Positions 23,101-31,433 are shown, numbered from the stretch's first letter. The stretch: DNA of 52,544 nt from Verrucomicrobiota bacterium (GCA_018239845.1 JAFEGO010000089.1:1-52544), one strand, 5' to 3'. The notes: generated by a model from the letters alone, not told the origin. A program made the numbers and translations.

Positions 23101-26100
23101 GGTGACCGCGCCGCCCGACGTGAGCGTGAGGTACTGAAAGTAACCCGAGATGAGGATCTTGTGGTCATCGGGCTGCACGATGATGCAGCTGACCTGGGCA
23201 TCGACGGTGTAGGTAAAGTTGCCATCAAGCACGCCGTCGGCGCTGAGGCGGGCGAAGTAGGAGTGCGCGGCCCCGCCGATATTGAGGAAACTGCCACCGA
23301 CGAGGATGCGACCCTGATCATCGAGCGCAATAGCGGAGACGCTATTGTCGGGCGCGGGGTTGAAGGAGGTGTCGAGCGTGCCGTCCTGGTTGAAGCGGAC
23401 GAGGTTGCCGCCGACGGCGCTGTTGTTGGTGGTGAAGCCGCCGGCAACGAGGATCTTCTTTTCGCCGCTGGGCATGGTCTGCACGACGATGGCCCGGACC
23501 TGGCCGGAAATGCGCGAGGCGAGGAGCGCGGAGAAGTTATAGGTGGGCGCCGTGGAGGAGTAGCTCGTGTTGAGGTGGCCGGTGCTGGTGAGGGACGCGA
23601 GGCCGTTGCTCTGCGTGGCGAGGGTGGCGCCGAGCGGCGGGACCAGGATGGCGTTGACCGCGCCATCGACATCGGCGCTGAAGGTGGCGTCCGGCGCGCT
23701 GTCGGGGAGGAAGCGGGCGAGATTCCGGCTGGTGCTGCCGCCAAAGCTGCTGAACGAGCCGCCGGCGACCACCTTGCCGTCGGCCTGGACCGCAAGGGCG
23801 GTGAAGCTGACATTGGTATTGCCGGACACCGCGAGGTCGAAGGCCGTGTCGAGTCCGCCGCTGGAATTGAGGCGAGCCAGGTGGGGCCGCGGCGTCGCGT
23901 GCACGCTCGTGAAGCCGCCGATGATGTAGATCTGGCTGTCGCCGCTCACGGGGAGGATGCTGGTGATCTGGTTGTCGGTGGTTTGGTCCAGACCAGCGTC
24001 AAAGGCGTTATCCAGCGTGCCGTCGGTGTTGAGCCGGGCGAGGTATTGGCGCGTGAGCGCGGTGGCCGTGCCGTTGGGCTGCAGGGTGGTGAAGATGCCG
24101 CCGATCAGGAGCTTGCCGTCGCCTTGGAGCGTGACGGCGCCGATCGTGTTGTTGGCGTTGGGATCGTAGGTGAGATCGAGCGTGCCGTCGGCGTTGACGC
24201 GGGCGATGCGGTTGCGCGTCACGCGGTCGTCATCGGTATCCTTGCTGTTGGGATCGATGTTATTGTGCTTCGAGATCGTGGTGAAGCTGCCCGCGAAGAT
24301 GATCTTGCCGTCGCCTTGGATCGCGATGGAGGTCACGTTGCCGTTGGGCGCCGGGTCGAAGTGCGTGGCGAGGGTGCCGTCGGGGTTGAGCCGGGCGGTG
24401 TGGACGCTCGTGGCGGTGATGAGGCTGCCGTTGGGACGGAGGCTGAGGAAGGCGCCGCCGATGACGATCTTGCCGTCGGACTGGATCTTGATGGCCGAGA
24501 CCGCGCCGTCGGGTGCGGGGTCAAAGTTGTCATCCAGGGTACCGTCGGCGTTGATCCGGGCGAGGTTGGTGCGGAAGCGCAGGTCGTTGTCGGTGTCCGT
24601 GAGGTTGGGATCGACGTTGTTGTGGCGGGAGATGGCGGTGAAGACGCCGCCGAGGATGATGCTGCCGGAGGACTGGATCGCGAGGGAGTAGATCTGGCCG
24701 TTGGGGGCCGGATTGAAGCCCTCGTCCACCGTGCCATCAGCATTGAGCCGGGCGAGGTAGGAACGGACGAGCGGGGTGAAGCTGCCGCTCGAGGTGACGG
24801 TCGTGAAGGAGCCGGCGATGAGGATCTTGTCGCCCTGCACCGCCACGGCGCGGATGGGCCCGTTGACCACAGGGGAGAAGCTCGGGTCCACCGTGCCGTC
24901 GCTGCTGACGCGGGCCAGACCCAGTCGGGTCACGCCGCCGACACTGGAAAAATTGCCCGCCACGATGAGCTTGCCGTCAGACTGGACGGCCGCGGTGAAG
25001 GGCCGGCCGGCAGAGTCGGGCTCGAAGGTCTTGTCGAGGGTGCCGTCGGTATTGAGGCGGGCGAGCCGGTTGCGAGTGACCGGGATGGAGGTGGCGCTGG
25101 ACTGGAACGTGTTGAAATTACCACCGACGACGATCCGGTTGTCCGCCTGGAGGGAGATGGAAAGGACGGCGTAGTTGGCCGAGGGGGTGAAATCGAGGTC
25201 GAGCGAACCGTCGGTGTTGTAACGGCCGATAAAGCCGCGGGTCGGCACCGTGGTGAAATCATTCGACCGAAGGACGCTGAAATAGCCGCCGACGAGCAGC
25301 TTGCCGTCGGGCTGCACGACGAGGGAGGTGATGTTGCCGTTGGCATCGGGCACGAAGGTGGTGTCGATGGCGCCGGTGGAGGTAAGGCCGGCCAGGTGAT
25401 TGCGCACGACGGGATCGGCGCCGGGATCCACGATGAACTTGCCGAAGTTGCCGCCGACCAGAATGCGACCGTCGCGCTGGAGCGCGATGGCGGTGACGAG
25501 GTTGTCGGGGTTGGTGTGGAGATAGGTCAGGTCGAGCGTGCCGTCGCGGTTCAGGCGGGTGAGGCGGTCGCGTTGCGGGGCGTTGGCCTCGTTGGGCAGC
25601 GTCAGGGCGGTGAAGCCGCCGCCGACGAGGATCTTACCGTCGGGCTGCATGGCCAGCGCCCAAACCATGTTGTTGATGGTGACATTGGGATTGAACGAGG
25701 AGTCGAGCGTGCCGTCGGCCTTGAGGCGGGCGAGGCGGTTGACGGGCGTGGCGGAGGTCGCGCCATTGGGCTGCAGGGAGGTGAAGCCGCCGCCGATCAG
25801 GATCTTGCCGTCGGGCTGGAGGAGGATGGTGTTGACCTGCGGGGTCAGGGAGCCGCCGGTGGCGGGATCGCCGCAATTCGGATCGAAGCTCTGGTCGAGC
25901 GTGCCGTCGGCATTGAGGCGGGCGATGCGGTTGCGCAGGAAGCCGTTGGCGCCGCCATTGGGCTGGATGACGGTGAACTTGCCGCCGATGAGGATCTGGC
26001 CATTGGGCTGCAGCACCATGGCGCTGACCTGGAAGTTGATGTTCGGGTCGAACGTGGCGTCAACGGAGCCGTCGGGCTTGAGGCGGGCGATATTGTTGCG

Positions 26101-26322
26101 GGTGACGGGCGCGCCGTTGTTGGGCGTGATGGTGGTGAACGCACCGGCAATGAGGATCTGCCCGTCGGGCTGCGTCGCCGTGGCGAAGATGGGACCGTTG
26201 ACGTTGGGGTTGAAGCCGTCGTCCACGGCCGAGGCCCGGGCGGGGAGCGAGCACACAAACGCGGTCAGGACCGCGAGGGCAAGGCTGCGCCAAACGGGGC
26301 GAAAAACGGAGGCATTAAGCAT
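20176..26322 (-). CDS. Giant secreted delta-60 (DUF5122) repeat protein
   Basis: A 2048-residue protein: signal peptide (MLNASVFRPVWRSLALAVL... ending PARASA), then about 28 tandem units of 40-66 residues. Each follows the plan LDxxFxPxxNGxVxAxxxQxDGKIxxGGxFTxxxx...RNxxARLNxDGT, the delta-60 repeat thought to build beta-propellers. After them come a domain with DRTVVTFNHSGSAPQLIGTS, a putative Ig-like segment (LVIDPATGLITGTPTVPG) and two related C-terminal beta domains (LINVSSNNAAGNAHPTISGF, RIVNLSSRGYLSSAASNVLI), ending EIYEVPANN. Unit 16 is worn; units 10 and 12 carry Asp-rich inserts. The role is probably surface adhesion or matrix, not enzymatic. The ATG at 26322 is chosen for the signal peptide. 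There is no sortase or PEP-CTERM tail. Confidence 0.93.
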   Translation of the reverse strand: MLNASVFRPVWRSLALAVLTAFVCSLPARASAVDDGFNPNVNGPIFATATQPDGQILIAGAFTTITPNNGAPVTRNNIARLKPDGSVDATFDPNINFQVSAMVLQPNGQILIGGKFTVIQPNGGANGFLRNRIARLNADGTLDQSFDPNCGDPATGGSLTPQVNTILLQPDGKILIGGGFTSLQPNGATSATPVNRLARLKADGTLDSSFNPNVTINNMVWALAMQPDGKILVGGGFTALTLPNEANAPQRDRLTRLNRDGTLDLTYLHTNPDNLVTAIALQRDGRILVGGNFGKFIVDPGADPVVRNHLAGLTSTGAIDTTFVPDANGNITSLVVQPDGKLLVGGYFSVLRSNDFTTVPTRGFIGRYNTDGSLDLDFTPSANYAVLSISLQADNRIVVGGNFNTFQSSATSIPVTRNRLARLNTDGTLDKTFEPDSAGRPFTAAVQSDGKLIVAGNFSSVGGVTRLGLARVSSDGTVDPSFSPVVNGPIRAVAVQGDKILIAGSFTTVTSSGSFTPLVRSYLARLNADGTVDEGFNPAPNGQIYSLAIQSSGSIILGGVFTAISRHNNVDPNLTDTDNDLRFRTNLARINADGTLDDNFDPAPDGAVSAIKIQSDGKIVIGGAFLSLRPNGSLITATSVHTARLNPDGTLATHFDPAPNGNVTSIAIQGDGKIIFAGSFTTISKHNNIDPNSKDTDDDRVTRNRIARVNADGTLDLTYDPNANNTIGAVTLQGDGKLLIGGIFTTLQPNGTATALTRQYLARLNTDGTLDNAFDAGLDQTTDNQITSILPVSGDSQIYIIGGFTSVHATPRPHLARLNSSGGLDTAFDLAVSGNTNVSFTALAVQADGKVVAGGSFSSFGGSTSRNLARFLPDSAPDATFSADVDGAVNAILVPPLGATLATQSNGLASLTSTGHLNTSYSSTAPTYNFSALLASRISGQVRAIVVQTMPSGEKKILVAGGFTTNNSAVGGNLVRFNQDGTLDTSFNPAPDNSVSAIALDDQGRILVGGSFLNIGGAAHSYFARLSADGVLDGNFTYTVDAQVSCIIVQPDDHKILISGYFQYLTLTSGGAVTTRPYVARLNTDGTIDSFDPKANAQVVAMVLQPDKKVLLGGYFTTMQSNGAGTAVTRNSISRANADGSLDTTFDPNLDNSVSALALQIDPNTGQIKSPLQILVGGSFTTVKPNGASTAVPRNGILRLNADGTLDPDFHPNANGSVLAIRVQRDGNVVIGGTFTALRPDDSLRSITRNHLARLLYANGAVDATFDPNANGNVSTLTLADDGTVLVGGSLTTLQPSGAILIGGSFANVNGIATPNLALINSDGTTNAAFVPNPDGAVQALMLETDGRMLVGGAFANVGGIAHSGLVRINTDNTIDAAYTPNVTGTVLALAQQADGRVLIGGSFSAVNGTAQPRLARLNSDGTTDATFAPAVAGAVSAILVQPDGNILVTYAGGGGGQLTRLKPDGTVDSTFTSGATGSVTAIALRTDGVIYVGGGQGATGFLQRLTATGAADASFNPVVNGAVNALTLQSDGKLLAAGAFVTVDSLPRLGLARFSTDAAAFDSVTVSADRTVVTFNHSGSAPQLIGTSIDYSADNRVWNPLGPVTRVGTTGSWQAPGLSQPLQTYYYIRVRGIIPGTQYSSSSLYEVTREFYDNPTPQFTSPTAVGAVSGAGFLYAPAASGWPTSYAAAGLPAGLVIDPATGLITGTPTVPGTYSVTVTATNSAGSNSFVLVIAVAAPSAPVPDVRLINVSSNNAAGNAHPTISGFVISGTESRSVLLRAIGPGMTGLVSTTPLAMPKVDIYNGNSLFLSLAGWGGSPTLSAVSDRLGASPPLTSVHPADTAVALTLPPGTYTMIVSDASGTGQTGTVLSEIYDASMQPGQGASRIVNLSSRGYLSSAASNVLIGGFVLQATAPATPSGTTVYRRVLLRGVGPQLVPAGVTDAIADPQIYLYDSGGHLLAQNNDWETPVANVTYPPASGSDLAAAAATVGAFALNSGGKDAALLVSLPVVIGPNQTSGTAVYTAQVSNVAGADGSALVEIYEVPANN

Positions 26323-26635
26323 GATATAAAGCGATTGCGGAGAGTCGAAAAAGACGCCTAGAAGGACACGGGCAGCCGGAAGCTGCAACGTTTCTCCGCT
26401 AAACGGGGGTCTATGGAAAGCCAACCGGCCTGCCTGACGCAAGCTCCCGCCACGGGCAGGCTGCACTTTGTCGGTCCATGAAATGGGGCTGTCACCGGGC
26501 CGTTAGTGTGCCCCATAAGGCCCTAGGTTCCGGCAAAATCTCGGGCCGGCGGGCGGCATTCCGGGCCACCGGGGCTAAGTTTTTGCAAATGGGAGCGTTT
26601 TACCGATCATGCGGTCATACCCCGCCGCCAATCCT
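26323..26635. other. Divergent intergenic region, no gene seen
   Basis: This 313-bp gap separates the divergently read delta-60 gene and muiA-like gene and must hold both promoters. No convincing -35/-10 pair, operator palindrome or small coding frame could be recognised. The stretch next to the delta-60 start (tatatcat side) is AT-richer than the rest. Confidence 0.5.
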
Positions 26636-28321
26636 ATGTTTATGAAAAAGCTCCTCCCCCTCCTCCTCGGCTTGCTGGCCGCCGGTCCCATCCTGCAGGC
26701 CGACCCTACCCCCGCCGCCTCCACCATCACGGCCGTCACGGTTTACACGGACCGCGCCGTCGTCACCCGCACCGCCAGCCTCGACCTGCCCGCCGGGGTG
26801 ACCGAGCTCGCCTTCGCCAACCTCCCCGCCGGCCTCGACGACCGCTCCCTCCAGGTCAGCGGCCAGGGCACCGCCCAGGCCACGATCCTCGATGTCAGTG
26901 CCAAGCGAACCTATGTCGTCACCACGCCCAACCCCCGGGCCAAGCAACTTGAAGACGAGCTCAAGGCCCTGCTCCACCAAAACCGCGGCCTCGACGAGCG
27001 CGGCAACCTCCTCAACGCCCAGGCCGCCATGCTCGACCAGATGCAGGTCGCGCTGTTTGCCCCGCCCGCCAAGGACGTGCCCCGTCCCGACGTGAAGGAC
27101 CTCGGCAACTCGATGGCTTACCTCACCGAACAAAAGGCCAAGCTCGCCACCGCCGGCACCGACCTCGACGCCGAGCGGGAAACATTAAAGGAAAAGATCG
27201 CCGCTGCGCAGGCCCAGCTCAACGAGCTCCGCGACGGCACCGGCGGTAAAAACTACCAGACGGTCACCGTACGCGTCTCCGCCCCGCAGGCCGGCCGGAT
27301 CGACCTCGCGCTCGCCTACGCCGTGCCCGGCGCGGGCTGGACGCCGGGCTACGACGCCCGCGTGCAGAGCGCCGAACGCACCGTGAGCCTCGGCTACTTC
27401 GGTATCGTCCGTCAGAATACCGGCGAGGATTGGAACAACGTCGCCCTCACCCTCTCCACCGCCCGCCCCGGCCTCGGCGGCGCCGCGCCGCAGATCGAGC
27501 CGTGGAGCCTGGATGTGTTTGTGGCGAGAGCGCCTGCCAATCTCATTGTCACCGGTGGTCTTTTTAACGAACGCGCCGCGAAATCCAAAGACGAGGGCTA
27601 CCTTAAAGCCAACCTTGCTGCCGTGAACATGCAGTCGCTGACCAGCAATGCGCCGGCCCCTGTGTACGACGCCACCGCCGCCCAAGCCACCGTCGAGGCC
27701 GCCGCCACCAGCGCCTCGTTCAAGATCGCCGCGCCGGCCAGCGTGCCGAGCGACAACTCGCCGCAGAAGGTTCCGATCACCACCGCCAAGCTCGCCGCCG
27801 CGCCCGAGTACCTCACCGTGCCGAAGCTCCAGGCCACGGCCTACCTCACCGCCAAGGTCTTCAACAACTCCGACTTCCCCCTCCTCGCCGGCGCGATGAA
27901 CGTCTTTCTCGACGGCACCTTCGTCGCCACGAGCCCGCTGCGCACCGTGATGGCCGGCGAAAAGTTCGACCTCGCGCTCGGCGCCGACGAGGGGATCAGC
28001 GTGAAGCACAAGCGCGTGAAAAAATTCACCGAGGACACCGGCCTGACCAACTCCGGCAAGCGCATCACCTACGAGTACCTCATCACGATCCAGAACAACA
28101 AGAAGACCGCCGAGCGCGTGATCGTCGCCGACCAGGTGCCGCTCTCGCGCAATGAGAAGATCGTGGTAAAACTCCTCTCGCCCGACGCGCGCGAGATCAA
28201 GCCCACCGACGAGGGCACGCTCAAGTGGACCCTCGACCTGAAGCCCGCCGAAAAACGCGAGCTCACCGTGAAGTTCACCGTGGACTACCCCAACGACATC
28301 GCCGTCACCGGCTTGGAATAA
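26636..28321 (+). CDS. MuiA-like DUF4140/DUF4139 protein
   Basis: About 561 residues with a lipid-free signal peptide (MKKLLPLLLGLLAAGPILQA). The N-terminal DUF4140 part starts with ITAVTVYTDRAVVTRTASLDL. A coiled-coil stretch covers about residues 105-200 (KQLEDELKALLHQNRGLDER, ERETLKEKIAAAQAQLNEL). The C-terminal DUF4139 part has YAVPGAGWTPGYDARVQS, GIVRQNTGEDWNNVALTLST and ends in ELTVKFTVDYPNDIAVTGLE. The family is named after the Pseudomonas mucoidy inhibitor MuiA; its biochemical role is unknown and it probably acts in the envelope. Start codons at 26609, 26636 and 26642 are in frame; 26636 or 26642 places the signal peptide correctly. Confidence 0.88.
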   Translation: MFMKKLLPLLLGLLAAGPILQADPTPAASTITAVTVYTDRAVVTRTASLDLPAGVTELAFANLPAGLDDRSLQVSGQGTAQATILDVSAKRTYVVTTPNPRAKQLEDELKALLHQNRGLDERGNLLNAQAAMLDQMQVALFAPPAKDVPRPDVKDLGNSMAYLTEQKAKLATAGTDLDAERETLKEKIAAAQAQLNELRDGTGGKNYQTVTVRVSAPQAGRIDLALAYAVPGAGWTPGYDARVQSAERTVSLGYFGIVRQNTGEDWNNVALTLSTARPGLGGAAPQIEPWSLDVFVARAPANLIVTGGLFNERAAKSKDEGYLKANLAAVNMQSLTSNAPAPVYDATAAQATVEAAATSASFKIAAPASVPSDNSPQKVPITTAKLAAAPEYLTVPKLQATAYLTAKVFNNSDFPLLAGAMNVFLDGTFVATSPLRTVMAGEKFDLALGADEGISVKHKRVKKFTEDTGLTNSGKRITYEYLITIQNNKKTAERVIVADQVPLSRNEKIVVKLLSPDAREIKPTDEGTLKWTLDLKPAEKRELTVKFTVDYPNDIAVTGLE

Positions 28322-28328
28322 GAGCGCA

Positions 28329-28353
28329 GTGGCTGCGACGTCCTTGCCGCAGT
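28329..28353. repeat. Solo copy of the GTGGCTGCG-CGTCC-GCCGCAG repeat
   Basis: The sequence gtggctgcgacgtccttgcc plus gcag matches, with three mismatches, the complement of the middle unit in the purC-cinA cluster (14975-15000). It again lies within a few bases of a stop codon, here that of the muiA-like gene, and ends 9 nt before the convergent neighbour's stop. Confidence 0.7.
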
Positions 28354-28362
28354 CCCTTATCG

Positions 28363-29652
28363 CTACACCGCCCCACCCTCCGCGCGCCTGATCAGGTCCT
28401 CCAGCGCCTCCTCGGCAAACGCGTTCTTCACCAGACCCGGGCTCCGGTGCGCGAGCGCCTGGAGCCCTTCCTTCGCCCGCGCTGCGGCCTCCGCCCGCCG
28501 GCCTTCCGCCAGCAGCACCGCCGCCTCGGCGCGCAGCCGCACCGCCGGGTCAAACTCCGCCGGCCCTGCCCCATCGAGCCACGCCCGCGCCATCATCGGC
28601 TCGCCGGCGTGCGTCGCGAGAAACCACGCGTATTCACAACGCACGACATCGCGCACGAAGGGCATGAGCTGCCCCTCGCCTTCGACCATCCGGTCGAGAA
28701 AGACCTGCGCGCGCCCCGTCTCGCCGAGATCGGCCGCGTGGTAGTAGCCGATCAGCTGTCCCCCGAGATCGGAGAGTGAGCCGTCGCGCAGCGCGGTGGC
28801 CTGCGCGACCAGCCGCGGGTCGTAGTCGGCCAGCCGCACGCCCACGAGCCCGAGGGCCGTGAGCGTGATCATCGCCATCTCCTGCTGGGAGCGCCGGTCG
28901 CCGCGCAGCAGTTCAAGCACTCGCCGGCCATCGGACTTGAAGCCGTTTTGAGTGCGCGGGAAAACCGTCAGCGCCAGCACCAACAGCGACAACCCAGCGA
29001 CCTCCAGCGCACACCCGTGCGCGCACCGGCCCGCGAGGTCCGCCGCGCCGCGCATCGCCCGCGCCACCCCCAGCCCAGCGAGCGCAAGCAGGGCGCTGGC
29101 CAGCGGTCCGCCCGCGATCATCACCGCGAGTCGCCGCGGCGTCACTCGCGCCGGATCCAACGGCAGGCATGCCGCCAGCCCGCCGAGGACGTTAAACCGC
29201 CGGTTCCAGTAAAAGCGCACACCCGCCGGGGTGCACTGCCAGCGCAAAGGCCCGACCGCGCAGAGCAGAAATTTTCCGCCCGTCGCCCAGCCTCCCGCGA
29301 GGTGGCCGCCTGCGTGGACCGCCACCACCAGCAGCCACGCGGGAGCCAAAATCAGTACCGGCAGCAGCGTCATCCACCACGGCCCCACGCCCGTAATGGC
29401 GCAGAGACTACCGACCAGCACCCCGATCCCCGCGCCGGCAGCCAGCCAACCCGGCCATACCCGCGCCGGCGCGGTGCCGGGCGGCAGGGGCGGCGGTGGT
29501 CGGACGATAAGGGCGGCGGAGAACTCCATCGCCGCCATGAGCCGCAGCGCGCCTACCGCCGCAACGCCGGAGAGGATAAGCGGCGCGCCCGGCGGATCGG
29601 CGGCCGCATTTTCCGCCTTCACGAATATCTTAGTCTGGATCGTGGACGCCAC
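28363..29652 (-). CDS. Membrane protein resembling an M50/site-2 protease with a degenerate active site
   Basis: A 429-residue multi-spanning protein. The segment WLLVVAVHAGGHLAGGWATG lies where M50 proteases have HExxH, but here it is H113-A-G-G-H117, so the catalytic glutamate is missing. The second M50 block looks preserved as FPRTQNGFKSDGRRVLELL (D241). The C-terminal third is a soluble helical repeat region (about 260-429) like TPR. It is therefore probably a non-proteolytic relative or a scaffold. The start is a GTG with an excellent ribosome site 6 nt away, preferred over in-frame ATGs at 29538 and 29529. It is convergent with the muiA-like gene. Confidence 0.7.
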   Translation of the reverse strand: MASTIQTKIFVKAENAAADPPGAPLILSGVAAVGALRLMAAMEFSAALIVRPPPPLPPGTAPARVWPGWLAAGAGIGVLVGSLCAITGVGPWWMTLLPVLILAPAWLLVVAVHAGGHLAGGWATGGKFLLCAVGPLRWQCTPAGVRFYWNRRFNVLGGLAACLPLDPARVTPRRLAVMIAGGPLASALLALAGLGVARAMRGAADLAGRCAHGCALEVAGLSLLVLALTVFPRTQNGFKSDGRRVLELLRGDRRSQQEMAMITLTALGLVGVRLADYDPRLVAQATALRDGSLSDLGGQLIGYYHAADLGETGRAQVFLDRMVEGEGQLMPFVRDVVRCEYAWFLATHAGEPMMARAWLDGAGPAEFDPAVRLRAEAAVLLAEGRRAEAAARAKEGLQALAHRSPGLVKNAFAEEALEDLIRRAEGGAV

Positions 29653-29658
29653 CGCCCC

Positions 29659-29665
29659 ACCTCCT
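29659..29665 (-). promoter_or_regulatory. Shine-Dalgarno site fixing the GTG start of the M50-like gene
   Basis: On the minus strand AGGAGGT stands 6 nt before the GTG at 29652. It is one of the few textbook ribosome sites in the window and decides the start in favour of GTG over the downstream ATG codons. Confidence 0.85.
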
Positions 29666-29744
29666 AATCAAAAATAAAACCACTTCACCGCGTGACCGCG
29701 CCCCACATGTGCCGTAAAGGGAATTAGCGCCCCATTCCCCGCCC

Positions 29745-30689
29745 ATGCGCCTCCCTCTCCTCACCGATCGCACCGCCCTCGCGCAGAACCGCAAGAATCT
29801 CGGCGCCTTCGAGCCTGGCCTGCGCCACATTCTCCACCTCTGCGGTCTCGCCGACGCGGCCACCGCCGTCCTCGCCAACACCCACGGCGGCTCGATGCCC
29901 GTCTTTGCCGTCAACGACGACCTCATCTTGAAACTTTTCCCCGAGATCTGCCGCGAGTTCTACGACAACGAACTCTCCTCCCTCCGCCTCCTCGCCGGGC
30001 GCCCACCCTTTGCCATCCCGCAGATCCGCGCCTGCGGCACCGTCGAGACGTGGCACTACCTCCTCATGACCCGCGTGCCCGGCGTGCAACTTGCCACGCT
30101 GTGGCCCACGGCGGACGACACTCAGCGCGCCACGCTCCTCGAAAGTATTGGTGCCGCTACCGCCGCCCTGCATCGCCTGCATACTCCGACTCCCGCCGAG
30201 ACCGCCGCGTGGCGCTCATTCATGACTCAGCAAGTGGCCAACGTCATCGAGCATCACAGCAAAACCGGCCTATCCGAAAATCTCCTCGCACAGCTCCCCG
30301 CCTATCTCGCGCCGGCCCTCGACCGCATCGCCACCGCCCCCGTGACCTTTCTCCACACCGAACTGATGTTGGAGCACATCTTCGTCGATCCCACACAGCT
30401 CACGGTCACCAGCATGATCGACTTCGAGCCTTCGACGGTTGGTGCGCCCGAGTACGATTTCACCGGTGTGCCAGTCTTCTTGACCTTGGGCCGCCCGCCT
30501 CTGCTCCGCTCCTTTCTGCGCGGCTACGGCTACCCGTGGAACCCGGCCACCTCGCCACGCCTCCTGATGAGCTACCTGATCCTCCACCGCTACAGCAACC
30601 TCGGGTGGTTCCAGACCTTCCTCGGCGACCGGCGCCCCGCTGAAGTCACCCGGCTCGAGGAATTGGAAAAACTCTGGTGGTCGGCCTGA
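29745..30689 (+). CDS. APH-fold phosphotransferase with altered catalytic loop
   Basis: A 314-residue protein of the aminoglycoside/hygromycin phosphotransferase superfamily. Visible are the nucleotide-site lysine in LILKLFPEICREF (K63), the hinge region YLLMTRVPGVQLATLW, the catalytic loop FLHTELMLEHIFVD (H204-T-E206 ... H211) and the metal site MIDFEPS (D226, E228). The usual loop is HGDxxxxN, so both the catalytic Asp and the Asn are replaced. The tail LLMSYLILHRYSNLGWFQTF resembles hygromycin-kinase relatives. The substrate is unknown; resistance should not be assumed. It lies divergent from the M50-like gene. Confidence 0.8.
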   Translation: MRLPLLTDRTALAQNRKNLGAFEPGLRHILHLCGLADAATAVLANTHGGSMPVFAVNDDLILKLFPEICREFYDNELSSLRLLAGRPPFAIPQIRACGTVETWHYLLMTRVPGVQLATLWPTADDTQRATLLESIGAATAALHRLHTPTPAETAAWRSFMTQQVANVIEHHSKTGLSENLLAQLPAYLAPALDRIATAPVTFLHTELMLEHIFVDPTQLTVTSMIDFEPSTVGAPEYDFTGVPVFLTLGRPPLLRSFLRGYGYPWNPATSPRLLMSYLILHRYSNLGWFQTFLGDRRPAEVTRLEELEKLWWSA

Positions 30690-30713
30690 CCGCGCCCGGG
30701 CCCTTGTGGGCGC

Positions 30714-30745
30714 AAAAAACCACGGCGCGTTGCCACGCCGTGGTT
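30714..30745 (-). terminator. Rho-independent terminator of the beta-barrel gene
   Basis: A 10-bp stem, AACCACGGCG (30718-30727) with CGCCGTGGTT (30736-30745), and an 8-nt loop. On the minus strand it runs into TTTTTT (30714-30719). It lies about 37 nt after the beta-barrel stop and may also serve the convergent kinase gene. Confidence 0.85.
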
Positions 30746-30782
30746 CGTTAAGCTAAACTAGCCGACGATTCGTATCGTACTA

Positions 30783-31433
30783 TTAGAAGTGATACGCCGC
30801 GCCGAGGGAGTACTCGGCCGCATCGGAGCTGTGCTCCACGGCGTCGTACTGCGCACGGGCGGTGAGGCTCCACTCCTTGTTCAGGCGGTAGGCCGCCTTC
30901 ACGCCGAAGTCGTACTCATTCTGGCTGAAACCCGTCGCGCGGACGAAGTTCACGTAGGGCGTCAGCGAGAGCTTCGGCGCCACCGTGAACTCGACACCGG
31001 TGCCGAGCGTGTAGGCAAACGAGTCGTCCTTGAACGAGCCCGCTTTCTGCCACACCCAGCCGCCGAGCACCTGGACGTACGCCTTGCCCCACTCGAGGGG
31101 AGAGTAGGCCGTCGCGCCAAAGTTGACCTTCTGCTGCGTGAGGTGCGAACCGTAAGCCTCAGCCCGGGCCCAGTCGTAGTCGGCATTGAAGTCGACGGCG
31201 GACGAGACCTTCTGGTTGTAGGCGAAGTTGAAGCCGCGGGCCACGCTCGGCGGACCGCCGTTCAGATCGAGATAGTTCAGCGAGAGCTGGGCGTAGTTGG
31301 TGCCCAGCAGGCCGGCGCCTTCGTCGGTCGCCGCGGGCGTCGTGGTGACGCTCTGCGCGGTAGCCGTGGCCACCAGGCCGAGCGCAAGCGCCGCGGCCAA
31401 AATCGAGGATTTAATGTTCTTTGTCTGTTTCAT
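30783..31433 (-). CDS. Small outer-membrane beta-barrel protein
   Basis: A 216-residue protein with a clean signal peptide (MKQTKNIKSSILAAALALGL ... ATATAQ). The mature part consists of amphipathic strands of outer-membrane type: YAQLSLNYLDLNGGPPSVAR, FNFAYNQKVSSAVDFNADYDW, AYVQVLGGWVWQKAGSFKDD, SLTPYVNFVRATGFSQNEYD. It ends in aromatic YSLGAAYHF, a typical C-terminal barrel signal. It resembles OmpW/Omp_b-brl small porins. The start at 31433 is set by the signal peptide; an in-frame upstream extension is rejected. A hairpin (AGCCGAAGTCGGCT) lies in the leader. It is divergent from the peroxiredoxin gene. Confidence 0.85.
   Translation of the reverse strand: MKQTKNIKSSILAAALALGLVATATAQSVTTTPAATDEGAGLLGTNYAQLSLNYLDLNGGPPSVARGFNFAYNQKVSSAVDFNADYDWARAEAYGSHLTQQKVNFGATAYSPLEWGKAYVQVLGGWVWQKAGSFKDDSFAYTLGTGVEFTVAPKLSLTPYVNFVRATGFSQNEYDFGVKAAYRLNKEWSLTARAQYDAVEHSSDAAEYSLGAAYHF

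Noticed and set aside
20002..26361. A 2119-codon open frame on the plus strand opposite the delta-60 gene
   Set aside because: It is the mirror of a repetitive, GC-third-position-biased gene. Its translation is a monotonous Gly/Ala/Glu/Asp/Arg string without domains or a signal peptide, and it has no ribosome site.
29745..30689. A hygromycin or aminoglycoside resistance gene
   Set aside because: The fold fits but the catalytic loop is altered and the context gives no sign of resistance; calling a drug substrate would be unsupported.
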